Assembly (NCBI GenBank): GCA_965222975.1
Contig: CBDCVJ010000030.1
Coordinates: forward strand, 124,001-188,000
Source: UBA6168 sp965222975
Lineage (GTDB): Bacteria > Bacteroidota > Bacteroidia > Chitinophagales > Saprospiraceae
Direction of reading: 5' to 3'
Length of the DNA stretch: 64,000 bases
The notes beneath the pieces are model-generated. The model saw nothing but the letters and a program-made list of their open reading frames with translations, ran no database searches and had not been told where the DNA came from. Positions within the stretch are counted from its first letter, which is position 1, and each line of letters starts with the position of its first letter. A program made the translations under genes and the position numbers. Shown here piece by piece: positions 1 to 8,727 of the stretch.

Positions 1-1605
1 CCAATTGAAACCACCCAATTTAATCTAAGCGGCAGTGCAGATACATGTGCCGTGCAATTTGCCCCTAATCCTTCCAATGATGACAGAGGAGGTGGTTTGC
101 ACGGCGCAAGCACACTCTGCACTTTTGATGAGGACAATGATGGTGATAAGGAATTATTGTACGGTGACCTCAATTTCCCACAACTAATGAAAGCTTACAA
201 CGGTGGGACGCCATTAAATGCTTATGCAACTGACCAAGATGTCACCTTTCCTAATTATAATGCACCAGTCCACCTGCCCGATTTTCCGGGCAGTTTTTTC
301 CTCGATTTTGATAACGATGGGCTGAATGATTTACTAGTTGCACCCAATGAATATAATACCAGTCCAGATGTAGAAGTTTGGTTTTATAAAAACATCGCAT
401 CCAATGAATTTCCAACTTTCAACCTTGCCAAGAAAAATGCAATGGTGGATGAAATGATAGACGTGGGTACAGGTTCGCACCCTGTTTTTTTTGATTACAA
501 TGCCGATGGGTTACAGGATATTGTAATTGGCAATTTCCAAAAAAAAACCTCTACCCCCGACGACAACGTAGTGGAAGCATCATTGTATTTATTTGAAAAT
601 ACTGGTACAAATACAGAACCTGCATATGAATTAATAGACGAAGACTGGCTGGGTTTCAAACAATATTCAAATACAGGTTCCCCAGAAAATGACACCAAAC
701 ATTATGCACCCACATTTGGGGATTTGGATCAGGATGAAGATTTGGATCTATTGGTTGGGGAAGAAGGAGGTTACTTGTTTTTTGTGGAAAATACAGCTGG
801 CCCGAATGCCCCCGCTACATGGGGCCCAATATTCCCATTATGGAAAAATATCAGGATAGGTAGTTATCCTACTCCATTTATTTATGATTTGAATAAAGAT
901 GGGTTGGCCGACATATTGGCCGGTGAAAAAGGAGGGAATATTAATTTTTTTCCAAATATTGGAACGGTTGGTAATCCTAATTTCCACGATAATCCCAAGG
1001 AATTTCCCAATAATGAATTTTTAGGGAAAATTTCAACCCAAGTTCCCAACTCTACAAATGGTTTTTCTGCTCCTGTCATCCTAGATTTTCAGGATACTAT
1101 ATATTTAATTTCAGGTTCTGTTTTGGGGTATTTAGAAATGTATGAAGTGGATACTTCCAAATTAGAAGTAGGTGATTCCTTTAATCTTGTTGATAAAAAA
1201 TTTGCCAACATTCGTACAGGTACGCACTCCCGTGTTTCTTTTGCAAATATTAATGGCGACGAAATTCTGGATGCCATCATTGGAAATCACCGGGGAGGCG
1301 TTGGTGTTTTTAGTTCGCCTTTTAAAATAGATGGGTCGGTAGATGCAGTGGAATCCATAAATAGTTTGGGATTCAAATTGTTCCCCAATCCTGCGAATGA
1401 CTTTTTAATTATTGAACCTGATCCAATGTATTTTGGAAAATCAGAATATCAAATAATTAATGCAGTAGGACAAATTGTGCAACATGGGACGCTATCAATG
1501 GGTGAAAATAAAATAGACATTAACCCACTGAATAATGGGTTTTATTTATTCTTTTTAAATCAAGGAAAAAATACAGGCGTGCAGAAAATAATTATTCAAA
1601 AATAA
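1..1605 (+). CDS. FG-GAP/VCBS-like repeat protein with T9SS type A sorting domain (5' partial)
   Basis: The frame is open from base 1, so the gene begins upstream of the window. Alignment with the next gene suggests about 240 N-terminal residues are missing. It carries repeated Asp-rich, calcium-loop-like blades such as DFDNDGLNDLL, DYNADGLQDIVIG, DLDQDEDLDLLVG and DLNKDGLADILAG, typical of FG-GAP/VCBS beta-propeller blades. The last 75 or so residues (from LFPNPANDF to the terminal VQKIIIQK) form a T9SS type A sorting domain, so the product is probably exported across the outer membrane and attached or released there. It lies 20 bp upstream of a full-length paralogue on the same strand; the two look like a tandem duplication and probable operon. 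The ligand is unknown. Confidence 0.85.
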   Translation, partial: PIETTQFNLSGSADTCAVQFAPNPSNDDRGGGLHGASTLCTFDEDNDGDKELLYGDLNFPQLMKAYNGGTPLNAYATDQDVTFPNYNAPVHLPDFPGSFFLDFDNDGLNDLLVAPNEYNTSPDVEVWFYKNIASNEFPTFNLAKKNAMVDEMIDVGTGSHPVFFDYNADGLQDIVIGNFQKKTSTPDDNVVEASLYLFENTGTNTEPAYELIDEDWLGFKQYSNTGSPENDTKHYAPTFGDLDQDEDLDLLVGEEGGYLFFVENTAGPNAPATWGPIFPLWKNIRIGSYPTPFIYDLNKDGLADILAGEKGGNINFFPNIGTVGNPNFHDNPKEFPNNEFLGKISTQVPNSTNGFSAPVILDFQDTIYLISGSVLGYLEMYEVDTSKLEVGDSFNLVDKKFANIRTGTHSRVSFANINGDEILDAIIGNHRGGVGVFSSPFKIDGSVDAVESINSLGFKLFPNPANDFLIIEPDPMYFGKSEYQIINAVGQIVQHGTLSMGENKIDINPLNNGFYLFFLNQGKNTGVQKIIIQK

Positions 1606-1625
1606 AGCACCCAATATATAAAGAT

Positions 1626-3884
1626 ATGAAAGTCGTTATTCTTGCTTTTTCTTTCTTATTTATTTTTATTCAAATAAATGCCCAATTATTCATACCCCTT
1701 GATGTACCTGTTTTTGAAAATGGGCATCAATTGGTCAACCCTTGGGTGGGTGGGATGAATGCCCCACAATGGTCTCAGTTCGATATTAACGACGATGGCA
1801 AGAAAGATTTATATGCATTTGATAGAAATGGGAATGTGCATCTCTCCTTTATCAATATGGACGAAAGCCCCGGAGCCACCTCCTATCATTTTTCCAGAAA
1901 TTGGCTTGCCAATTTTCCTGATGGCCAGGATTATGTATTAATGCGGGATTTCAACCATGACGGTGCAACTGATATGTTCGTCAGTGCTTTTGCAGAAGGA
2001 CGTTTTGGATTTAAAGTTTATAAAGGTTTTTTTCAAAATGGGTATTTGCATTTCGACCGGGTTGAATTCCCTGATTTTGATCACGATATAATTCCTTTTT
2101 ATGTAAATGGTCAAGTAGTAGATTTAATTGAAGTGAATAACAATCAGGATTATCCAGCCATCGATGATATTGATGGCGATGGCGACTTTGATATTTTAAC
2201 AATGAATGGTGATGGCTCCAATGTTCTATTTTTTAAAAATATAGCATTGGAAAGCGGGTTGACGGATGATGTTTTAATGTTTGAATTTGCTGACGATTGT
2301 TGGGGCCGTTTTGGCATTTTGCCATTTTCCGAAAAATTAATCCTCAGCACTGAGTCAACAGTTTGTGCTTTTTTTAGAAAGCCTGATACTGAAAATGACC
2401 GCGTTCACGGAGGTTCAGCCATCTGCACTTTTGACAATGACGACGATGGTGATAAGGAATTGCTCATAAGCGACCTGATATTCCCCTCTGTTATTTTTGC
2501 GGAAAATGGCGGCGATGAAGACAACGCCTGGATGGTATCACAAGACACCATGTTTCCCTCAAATAATGCCCCTGTTGACATACCAGATTTTCCTGCTCCT
2601 TATTTTTTGGACGTAAATAATGATGGCGCACATGACCTTTTGTTTTCCCCAAACCAAGCATTGAACACACCAGATGTGGAAACAGCTTGGTGGTATGAAA
2701 ATAATGGCACTGACCAGCATCCTGATTTTCATTTTAAACAACGGGATTTTATTGCTGAAACCATGCTTGATTTTGGGACAGGTGCCCATCCAACGTTTGT
2801 TGATGTAAATGCGGATGGACTCTTGGATATAGTGATTGGCAATCGGGAAGAATGGGATTCTACTTCTATAAAATCCTATCTTGTATTGTTGTTAAACATT
2901 GGTACTGAAACCAATCCAGAATTTGAAGTAATAGACAGGGATTGGCTGGGGCTGAAGCAATATAATGCAGAAATTTGGGCATTTGCCCCAGCATTTGGTG
3001 ATTTGGACGACGATGGTGACGAGGATTTATTAGTTGGTGACCGACAAGGGTTTATAAATTATTTTGAAAATATAGCCGGAGAAGGGGCACCAATGCAATT
3101 TGACCCTCCGCAATTTCGATGGAATAATATTAATGTGGGTGCCCATGCAACCCCATTTATTTATGACATTAATAATGATGGGCTGCAAGACCTCCTCATT
3201 GGGGAGCGCCAAGGGACAGTTAATTATTTTCCAAATATAGGGTCAACGGGCAACCCTGCGTTTCATCCAACGGAAGAAGAAGCTCCCAATAATAATTATT
3301 TTGGAAGGATAAATACGCAACCTGAAAACTCCAGTATTGGATTTAGTGAGCCCATTGTTTTAGCATTTAATGATGCAAGTTATGTAGTAACTGGAACGGT
3401 CGAAGGATGGCTGCAACGCTATAAAATTAACCCAGATAGTTTAGAAAACGGAACATTCGAATTAATTAATGAACGGCTTGGCCACTGGAGGGAAGGAATT
3501 GTTTCACGCATTGCATTCGCCAATATTAATAGCAGTAATAATTTGGATGCTATCATAGGTAACGACCGGGGAGGAGTCTCGCTTTTCCAGTCACCAATCA
3601 CCGTGGATGGAATCGTTAATGATCATGAAGTTATTGCTGAAAAAAATAATGACATAATTATTTATCCTAATCCTACTAATCAAGAAATATTTATCGACTG
3701 GAAAAACATAAAAACAAATGGCAGTTTCGATTTCGAAATAATTAATTCTTTTGGCCAAACAGTATTATTTGGGAAAAAACAGATAAATGAAAAAATTGAA
3801 ATACACGTTTTACCAGATGGTATTTATTTTCTTCAATTAAGGATAAATGAGCAAAAATTAAACAAGCTATTTATTAAGCAATAA
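1626..3884 (+). CDS. FG-GAP/VCBS-like repeat protein with T9SS type A sorting domain
   Basis: This is a complete 752-residue secreted protein. Residues 1-19 form a signal peptide ending near INAQ. The body holds many Asp-rich blades (DINDDGKKDLYAFD, DFNHDGATDMFVS, DIDGDGDFDIL, DVNADGLLDIVIG, DLDDDGDEDLLVG, DINNDGLQDLLIG), expected to fold as a calcium-stabilised beta-propeller. The C-terminus (IIIYPNPTNQEIFIDW to KLFIKQ) is a T9SS type A sorting domain. It is a close paralogue of the partial gene just upstream, with matching blade order, and is followed by a strong bidirectional terminator. A role in adhesion or surface binding is inferred from family only. Confidence 0.9.
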   Translation: MKVVILAFSFLFIFIQINAQLFIPLDVPVFENGHQLVNPWVGGMNAPQWSQFDINDDGKKDLYAFDRNGNVHLSFINMDESPGATSYHFSRNWLANFPDGQDYVLMRDFNHDGATDMFVSAFAEGRFGFKVYKGFFQNGYLHFDRVEFPDFDHDIIPFYVNGQVVDLIEVNNNQDYPAIDDIDGDGDFDILTMNGDGSNVLFFKNIALESGLTDDVLMFEFADDCWGRFGILPFSEKLILSTESTVCAFFRKPDTENDRVHGGSAICTFDNDDDGDKELLISDLIFPSVIFAENGGDEDNAWMVSQDTMFPSNNAPVDIPDFPAPYFLDVNNDGAHDLLFSPNQALNTPDVETAWWYENNGTDQHPDFHFKQRDFIAETMLDFGTGAHPTFVDVNADGLLDIVIGNREEWDSTSIKSYLVLLLNIGTETNPEFEVIDRDWLGLKQYNAEIWAFAPAFGDLDDDGDEDLLVGDRQGFINYFENIAGEGAPMQFDPPQFRWNNINVGAHATPFIYDINNDGLQDLLIGERQGTVNYFPNIGSTGNPAFHPTEEEAPNNNYFGRINTQPENSSIGFSEPIVLAFNDASYVVTGTVEGWLQRYKINPDSLENGTFELINERLGHWREGIVSRIAFANINSSNNLDAIIGNDRGGVSLFQSPITVDGIVNDHEVIAEKNNDIIIYPNPTNQEIFIDWKNIKTNGSFDFEIINSFGQTVLFGKKQINEKIEIHVLPDGIYFLQLRINEQKLNKLFIKQ

Positions 3885-3886
3885 AA

Positions 3887-3927
3887 ATAAAGAGCGGCAT
3901 TTTTATAAAATACCGCTCTTTATTTTT
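3887..3927. terminator. Bidirectional rho-independent terminator
   Basis: A 9-bp perfect stem AAAGAGCGG (3889-3897) pairs with CCGCTCTTT (3913-3921), flanked by A-rich sequence on the left and TATTTTTT on the right. It sits between the convergent FG-GAP gene (+) and the thioredoxin-like gene (-), so it can stop transcription from both sides. Confidence 0.85.
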
Positions 3928-3950
3928 TAATGCTATTTATGATTTTAAAT

Positions 3951-5435
3951 TTAATCAATATAACGCTTTAAATCGCTAAAAAGAACAGAATTGTGACTTG
4001 GCTGCTTTGCGTTCCTATCGGCCAATCGTCCTTTTTTGTCATAAATAATATAATGTGGCAATGCCAAATTACTGCCATCTCCAAATTTATCTATCAATTC
4101 GTCACGCAAGGAATAATTTGCCAGGACGTGATACCCCTTAAGGTCATTGTCAATAATGGTTTTTTGCCATTTTTCTTTCCTATCTTCATTGTCCACTGAA
4201 ACAAAAACCAAGGCAATATCCTTTCCTTCAACAAATTCTTCTAAAGGCTTTTTTTGCCGGAATTCAAATAAGCATGGGCTGCACCACGTTGCCCATATAT
4301 CCAAATAAACTACCTTGCCCTTAAATATTTTCATGATGTCCTCAATGCTGTTTATTTCCCCACGGGCGTCGAGTTGAACCATACCTTCCGGAAATTTAAA
4401 CGCCTCCTCTTTAAGGCTCTCACCAATGGATGCAACAGCATTTTCAAATAATTTTAAATATGGGCTGGACGGGAAATCATTCTTGTATTTTTGAAAAAGA
4501 TCAAATAAAACAGGTTCATTATTTCCCAACAGAGCTCGTTGCGAAAATAAAGCAGCAAGGGCATATTCAAGTTGAGGACCTTTAATATCTTCCCAAAGCA
4601 AACGGTCGTACTCTAGGTACTGCTCTCCAAGTGCCAAGTCAGGATCTGAGTAGATAGCTTCGTTATTGTGCCCGAGCCGAAAATCTCCATAATAATAATC
4701 CAGAGCTGTCAAATAATAAGGCGAGTAGATAGCCCCCGATGGAACGGCTGGCATATGTTCGTAAATTTTTGACCAATAATGAGCCCATTTTGAAGTGAAA
4801 CGAGAAGGTTGGTTTTGTACATGTGCCCTGTAATCATTGGCCACCTTTTCAGAAAATTTACTGATGTAATAATAAGTGATATCCTGTTGCACCGCCTCAA
4901 TAAATGCACGGCTAAATTTCTTTTTGCCTTTTCTTTCCAGAATTTTTTTCTCTGCTTCAATATGATCAATGATATTCAGGTAAGAATCTTTAGGCTTTTC
5001 TTCCAACCCACTTCCCGAACGGGCTGCTATTAAATCGGTTCTATTTGGAAAGAATGGAGTGCGATCCAATTCGTTGAGGAATTTGTTCTGAGCAGCTTTT
5101 GGCCCTCCGAAATGGAGTGATTTTTCAAAATTATCAAAGTCAACCGACAACGAATTTGTTTGGCCTTTCTCCAGAAATACCCGAGCAGTATTACCTCCAC
5201 CAAAATCAATTTTTAAAAAACCGTGCTGGTCATCATTGGACTCTATTAAGAAACGATTTTTTTTGCCTCTGTATATTTTCTCTGGCGCAGCAGGAAAGTA
5301 GGCCCCATTAAAAGGTTTTTCAACTAAGATATAATCGTTTTCAAGTCCCTTTACTTCTACAGCAAACCGGATTTGAGAAATGGCCCAATAGGGAAGCAGG
5401 GCGAGAAGGAGAAAAGTGCCAACAGTCTTCATCAT
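3951..5435 (-). CDS. TlpA-like thioredoxin-domain protein, periplasmic
   Basis: The 494-residue protein starts with a signal peptide (MMKTVGTFLLLALLPYWAIS). An N-terminal beta-rich region (about 22-110) resembles the DUF4369-like domains that often precede thioredoxin folds in Bacteroidota. A mostly helical middle follows. The C-terminal third holds a TlpA/ResA-type thioredoxin fold with the active-site motif WATWCSPC near residue 385 and the cis-proline region LALPHYIIYD. The expected role is periplasmic disulfide reduction or redox handling, perhaps for cytochrome or envelope proteins; the substrate cannot be told. It is transcribed alone, convergent with the FG-GAP pair. Confidence 0.85.
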   Translation of the reverse strand: MMKTVGTFLLLALLPYWAISQIRFAVEVKGLENDYILVEKPFNGAYFPAAPEKIYRGKKNRFLIESNDDQHGFLKIDFGGGNTARVFLEKGQTNSLSVDFDNFEKSLHFGGPKAAQNKFLNELDRTPFFPNRTDLIAARSGSGLEEKPKDSYLNIIDHIEAEKKILERKGKKKFSRAFIEAVQQDITYYYISKFSEKVANDYRAHVQNQPSRFTSKWAHYWSKIYEHMPAVPSGAIYSPYYLTALDYYYGDFRLGHNNEAIYSDPDLALGEQYLEYDRLLWEDIKGPQLEYALAALFSQRALLGNNEPVLFDLFQKYKNDFPSSPYLKLFENAVASIGESLKEEAFKFPEGMVQLDARGEINSIEDIMKIFKGKVVYLDIWATWCSPCLFEFRQKKPLEEFVEGKDIALVFVSVDNEDRKEKWQKTIIDNDLKGYHVLANYSLRDELIDKFGDGSNLALPHYIIYDKKGRLADRNAKQPSHNSVLFSDLKRYID

Positions 5436-5613
5436 TCAAGGGTTGAGTAAAAAAGTTTGTTCTAAAATATTGGTGCAAGAATGGGGGAATGATTTGTTTA
5501 AACGGCAAACAGATTAAAAAATTATTCGATCTGAGGGTAAAATATGGAGGGCAAAAATACTGATTGTGGAGGTTTCAATGGCCATCTATGCAGGAATTTT
5601 GCCAAATTGATTT

Positions 5614-5672
5614 TGGGTATTGGGTATTTAGGTATTGGGGTATTATGTCAATACCTAAATACCCAATACCCA
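5614..5672. repeat. 24-bp perfect hairpin with heptamer-word arms (GGTATTG type)
   Basis: The left arm 5614-5637 and right arm 5649-5672 are perfect reverse complements separated by an 11-nt loop. Each arm is itself a short tandem array of a degenerate word, GGTATTG/GGTATTT/GGTATTG. It begins 8 nt past the aspartate kinase stop codon. There is no U-tract directly after the stem, so it is not a standard terminator. The rest of the 5436-5679 gap shows nothing else. Confidence 0.85.
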
Positions 5673-5679
5673 ATACCAA

Positions 5680-6978
5680 CTAAGCCTTCCGCTTCATTCT
5701 CGGCACTTCCTTTACGACCATCTGAACTGTCTTCCTAATCCGTTCTTCAACTAAGATAATCTTTCCATCCCTCAACATGTCCAAAGTTTGGGGCATAAAA
5801 TGACGAACGGAAATCAGCTCCAATCCCTCATTGTCGATGGTCACTTTAAAATCTTTTTCAATGCTCTTTGCAAAATGTTCAACTTTGTCGTCAATATTGT
5901 TGACACAGACAGCGAAACTGATGGCGGTGTTTTGCATCAAATTCACTTGTAATCGCAATTCGGCTATTTTGTTAAACAAATAACTGATATGGTGTTCGGC
6001 TACAAAGGAAAAATCACGGGTGGAGATATTGAGGAGCGCTTGGTTTTTTTCCACGGCTATCATGGGAGGATACATGTCATCCACCTCAGGCCCGATGTAA
6101 GTCCCTTCCCCTGCCGGATTTTTAAATGACTTTACATATAAAGGAATGCTCTTGTTTTGCAGTGGTTTAATCGTTTTCGGGTGGATGACCTGGGCACCAT
6201 AATAGGTCATCTCTATGGCTTCTTTATAAGACAAACGATCAAGCTTGGTTACATTATCAAACTCACGTGGATCGGCAGTCAAAACACCGGGAACGTCTTT
6301 CCAGATGGTCATTTCTTCTGCATCAAGGCAAAATGAGAAAATGGCCGCCGTATAATCAGACCCCTCCCTTCCCAGAGTGGTCGTGAAATTTTCAGAGGTG
6401 CTGCCTATAAATCCTTGGGTCAGAACAAAACCGCCTTTATCAACCAATGGTTGAGCCTTTGCTCTGGCATTTTCCAAAGTCTGATCCCACTGCACCCAAC
6501 CTTCCCGGTAAATATCGTCAGTTAAAATAATGTCCCTTGCATCGAGCCAATGGGTAGGCAACCCTATTTTATTTAGGTAGGCTGCTACTATTTTAGTGGA
6601 TACCAGCTCGCCGACTGAGACGATCTGGTCATAAACAAAATCATAATTTGGATGAGGCTCATCTTCCAATATCCAGTCAACAGATACGAAAGCATCGTTC
6701 ACTTCGTCAAAAACAGGGTCTCCTACCTCAAACAATTTTCCAATCAACTCATAATGTGTATGTTTAAAATCATTGAACAGGTCATTAGCTTCTCTCGTCA
6801 TGTTGGCAAAAGCAGCAACAATTTTTTCCAGCTTATTTGTTGACTTCCCCATTGCTGAAACAACTATGACCAATGGTTCATCTTTGAAATTTTGTAAAAT
6901 AGATGCCACATTCTTAACACCGTCTGCATCTTTGACCGATGCTCCTCCAAATTTGAAAACTTTGAGCTTTTTGTTCAT
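5680..6978 (-). CDS. lysC: Aspartate kinase (monofunctional)
   Basis: This catalyses ATP-dependent phosphorylation of L-aspartate, the first step toward Lys, Thr, Met and diaminopimelate. The start at MNKKLKVFKFGGASVKD was chosen because the kinase signature KFGGxSV must lie near the N-terminus; the reading frame is open for another 25 codons upstream but those residues are not family-like. Visible motifs are VVSAMGKSTNKL, SVGELVS, TTLGREGSDYTAA and DVPGVLTADPR. The C-terminal ~130 residues form an ACT-type region (LNISTRDFSF, LISVRHF) expected to mediate feedback control. At about 432 residues it fits the monofunctional class; no homoserine dehydrogenase domain follows. Confidence 0.95.
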   Translation of the reverse strand: MNKKLKVFKFGGASVKDADGVKNVASILQNFKDEPLVIVVSAMGKSTNKLEKIVAAFANMTREANDLFNDFKHTHYELIGKLFEVGDPVFDEVNDAFVSVDWILEDEPHPNYDFVYDQIVSVGELVSTKIVAAYLNKIGLPTHWLDARDIILTDDIYREGWVQWDQTLENARAKAQPLVDKGGFVLTQGFIGSTSENFTTTLGREGSDYTAAIFSFCLDAEEMTIWKDVPGVLTADPREFDNVTKLDRLSYKEAIEMTYYGAQVIHPKTIKPLQNKSIPLYVKSFKNPAGEGTYIGPEVDDMYPPMIAVEKNQALLNISTRDFSFVAEHHISYLFNKIAELRLQVNLMQNTAISFAVCVNNIDDKVEHFAKSIEKDFKVTIDNEGLELISVRHFMPQTLDMLRDGKIILVEERIRKTVQMVVKEVPRMKRKA

Positions 6979-7018
6979 TTTAAAAGAATTACTGATTTGG
7001 TGTTGGCCAAAAAAACGA

Positions 7019-7082
7019 TTGACCGTCGGCCAATACCAACGGTCAAACAACAATATGCTTTATAAAAACGGGAACAAAGATA
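7019..7082 (-). promoter_or_regulatory. Predicted aspartate kinase promoter -7 box and leader hairpin
   Basis: On the minus strand TATCTTTG (7075-7082) matches the Bacteroidota -7 box TAnnTTTG, about 100 nt upstream of the kinase start. The predicted leader then contains an 8-bp hairpin, TTGACCGT (7019-7026) with ACGGTCAA (7039-7046). I saw no convincing -33 box. A regulatory role for the hairpin is inference. Confidence 0.45.
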
Positions 7083-7161
7083 TAGAAGTAAAATATTCCC
7101 TTCCAGTTTTTTTTCTTATTCAAAATTTCTTCAAAAAGAAAATACTTACATATTTCTAAAG

Positions 7162-7351
7162 ATAAGTAGGTGAACAAATATAATCGCCACTTTTGACGAG
7201 GCTATTTTTTCGTTAGACGAGGCAAAAAATATTTGCATAACTTGTCCCGCATTTTATATCGGGAGCCGTAGCTACGGAAATATTTTTTAACAAAGTATAA
7301 CGGAAAAAGAGGCCGTCATAAAGTGTCGATTATATTTGTTCACCTACTTAT
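7162..7351. repeat. 190-bp palindromic element with ~40-bp inverted ends
   Basis: The left arm 7162-7202 and right arm 7312-7351 are reverse complements over about 40 bp with only a few differences; the outer 25 bp match exactly. Inside lie a direct repeat GACGAGGC, an AAAAAATATTT/AAATATTTTTT inverted pair and the perfect palindrome CCGTAGCTACGG (7266-7277), so the transcript could fold into a multi-stem structure. There is no ORF, so it may be a non-autonomous (MITE-like) element or a structured RNA. It lies upstream of aspartate kinase and downstream of the DM9-EAD11 gene. Confidence 0.75.
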
Positions 7352-7360
7352 ATCAAAAAT

Positions 7361-7490
7361 GCGAATTAAGGGTTAAATTATCTGTTTGATAGTTAGCTGT
7401 TTAGAAGGTGAAATCATGGTGATTTTTAAAATCACCATGATTTAAAACCCCGATAATCAATACTCTTTTATTTTTTAACCCTTGATTCGC
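7361..7490. repeat. Nested inverted repeat
   Basis: The outer arms GCGAATTAAGGGTTAA (7361-7376) and TTAACCCTTGATTCGC (7475-7490) match at 15 of 16 positions. Nested inside is a perfect 16-bp hairpin, 7411-7426 with 7428-7443, with a 1-nt loop. It abuts the 190-bp palindromic element, so almost the whole 7.16-7.49 kb gap is self-complementary. Located 13 bp past the stop of the DM9-EAD11 gene. Confidence 0.7.
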
Positions 7491-7503
7491 ATCAAAAGAA
7501 AAA

Positions 7504-8529
7504 TCAACCACTTAAGTCATCTAAAATATTCAGAAGTGCCTTCTTGATCCTGTTCCTTTCCAACCCTTCCTGATCCCTGCTGATAGTTCCCTCTCCTAAT
7601 TTTCGGTTAAGTTCACTCAGTTGCGAATTGAAAAGAATGATCTGGTTGAAATAGTCAGATGATTTCTCTTTTAACAAATTCAGAAGCTTATCTATGGCTT
7701 CGTCTGTACGGTCTTCTGAAACCAATAGCTTTATAGCAAATACATCGTCCTTGGAGGCCACTCTAGATTCTTTTTCTATTTTCTTTTTCGGTGCTTTGGA
7801 AACAGGGCTTGTAGCAGCATTAACTACCAAAGGTTTGCTTTTCTTTTTTCTAAACATAAAAAAAGCACCAATGGCAAGGGCAGCCAATAATAGAACTGGC
7901 CATATTCCTAAACCACCTCCACCTTCATCTTCATAATAGTCATTCGGCATTGCACCCTCACCGTCCAGGTTCGAACCTTCTTCAGTTGCCGATGAAGGTG
8001 AAAGCTCTTGCAGCACGTAAAATTTTTCATGTTCCCTCAAAGCAAGGCCATCAAAAGTATAGCTGAGAACCAAGTCTCCGTTCACCAAATGAACTTTACC
8101 AACGCAAATAAACTCATCTCCTGTTTCACGGTCAGGATAATCTGTTCTGCCTATATAAAATGGTTGACCGCTCTCATTTCCTGCTACAAATGCATTTGTC
8201 GGAATATTTTCCCCAATAGGTTGCTCCCAACCCAATTGGGCATTACCGCTCTCGACCAAAACCATAAATTCACTTGCTTCCAGTTCCTGCCCCCCATATT
8301 CAAAATAGCATTGACCATCAAAGTATTCGCCTGGATGCATGCCGCCGTTATGATCGGCCAAACAAATCATGATTTCATCCTCAGTGTCGAATTGGAAAAT
8401 GATTATGTCAGAAGGTGCTATGCCAGTATAGTTGACCCATCTTAGTTGTGCGGAAGATATATTTGTTAACAAGAAAAGTGGAAGTAAGATTTTTAAGTAT
8501 TTCATTGTCTTCATTTTTTGTGAAATCAT
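7504..8529 (-). CDS. DM9-repeat membrane protein with cytosolic EAD11-like domain
   Basis: The 341-residue protein begins with a signal peptide ending near SSAQ (residue 28); in-frame ATGs at residues 6 and 9 are alternative starts. Two tandem DM9 (DUF3421-like) repeats follow at about 29-94 and 99-175, recognised by W..., HPGEYFDGQCYFEYGGQE and IPTNAFVAG..GQPFYIGRT..GKV..YVLQE. A Gly-rich linker leads to one membrane helix (about 207-226) and a basic stop-transfer FRKKKSK. The last ~80 residues (LLVSEDRTDEAIDKLLNLL, LGEGTIS) resemble effector-associated domain EAD11, an adaptor known from bacterial conflict systems. Topology predicts outside DM9 lectin-like modules and a cytosolic EAD. Role as a receptor is inference; no partner carrying a matching EAD is visible nearby. 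Confidence 0.75.
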   Translation of the reverse strand: MISQKMKTMKYLKILLPLFLLTNISSAQLRWVNYTGIAPSDIIIFQFDTEDEIMICLADHNGGMHPGEYFDGQCYFEYGGQELEASEFMVLVESGNAQLGWEQPIGENIPTNAFVAGNESGQPFYIGRTDYPDRETGDEFICVGKVHLVNGDLVLSYTFDGLALREHEKFYVLQELSPSSATEEGSNLDGEGAMPNDYYEDEGGGGLGIWPVLLLAALAIGAFFMFRKKKSKPLVVNAATSPVSKAPKKKIEKESRVASKDDVFAIKLLVSEDRTDEAIDKLLNLLKEKSSDYFNQIILFNSQLSELNRKLGEGTISRDQEGLERNRIKKALLNILDDLSG

Positions 8530-8671
8530 ATGTCCATGTAAATGATCAATTCCAACTATCTGTCCCTAAAGAACCGGACAGAGCGCAATATACTTAACCA
8601 TGCTAAATAACCTTAATTTGTTGTTGGAAAAACTTTAGGTCGCATGAAATGACCTTTGAAATATTTGCCAT

Positions 8672-8700
8672 AAAAAAAGGGAAGAGCCTAAGCCCTCCCC
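8672..8700 (-). terminator. Rho-independent terminator after the giant surface protein gene
   Basis: On the minus strand a 9-bp stem (8692-8700 with 8679-8687, two G.U pairs, loop TTAG) is followed by a run of seven U. It lies about 30 bp past the stop codon of the 8.2-kb surface protein gene. Confidence 0.85.
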
Positions 8701-8727
8701 TTAAACAAAAGGTTTCAAGTGTTCATT

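Noticed and set aside
6773..7159. 128-codon plus-strand frame over the start of aspartate kinase
   Set aside because: Antisense to the conserved kinase N-terminus and without a signal or domain.
7162..7351. Complete insertion sequence
   Set aside because: Inverted ends are present but the 110-bp interior cannot encode a transposase.
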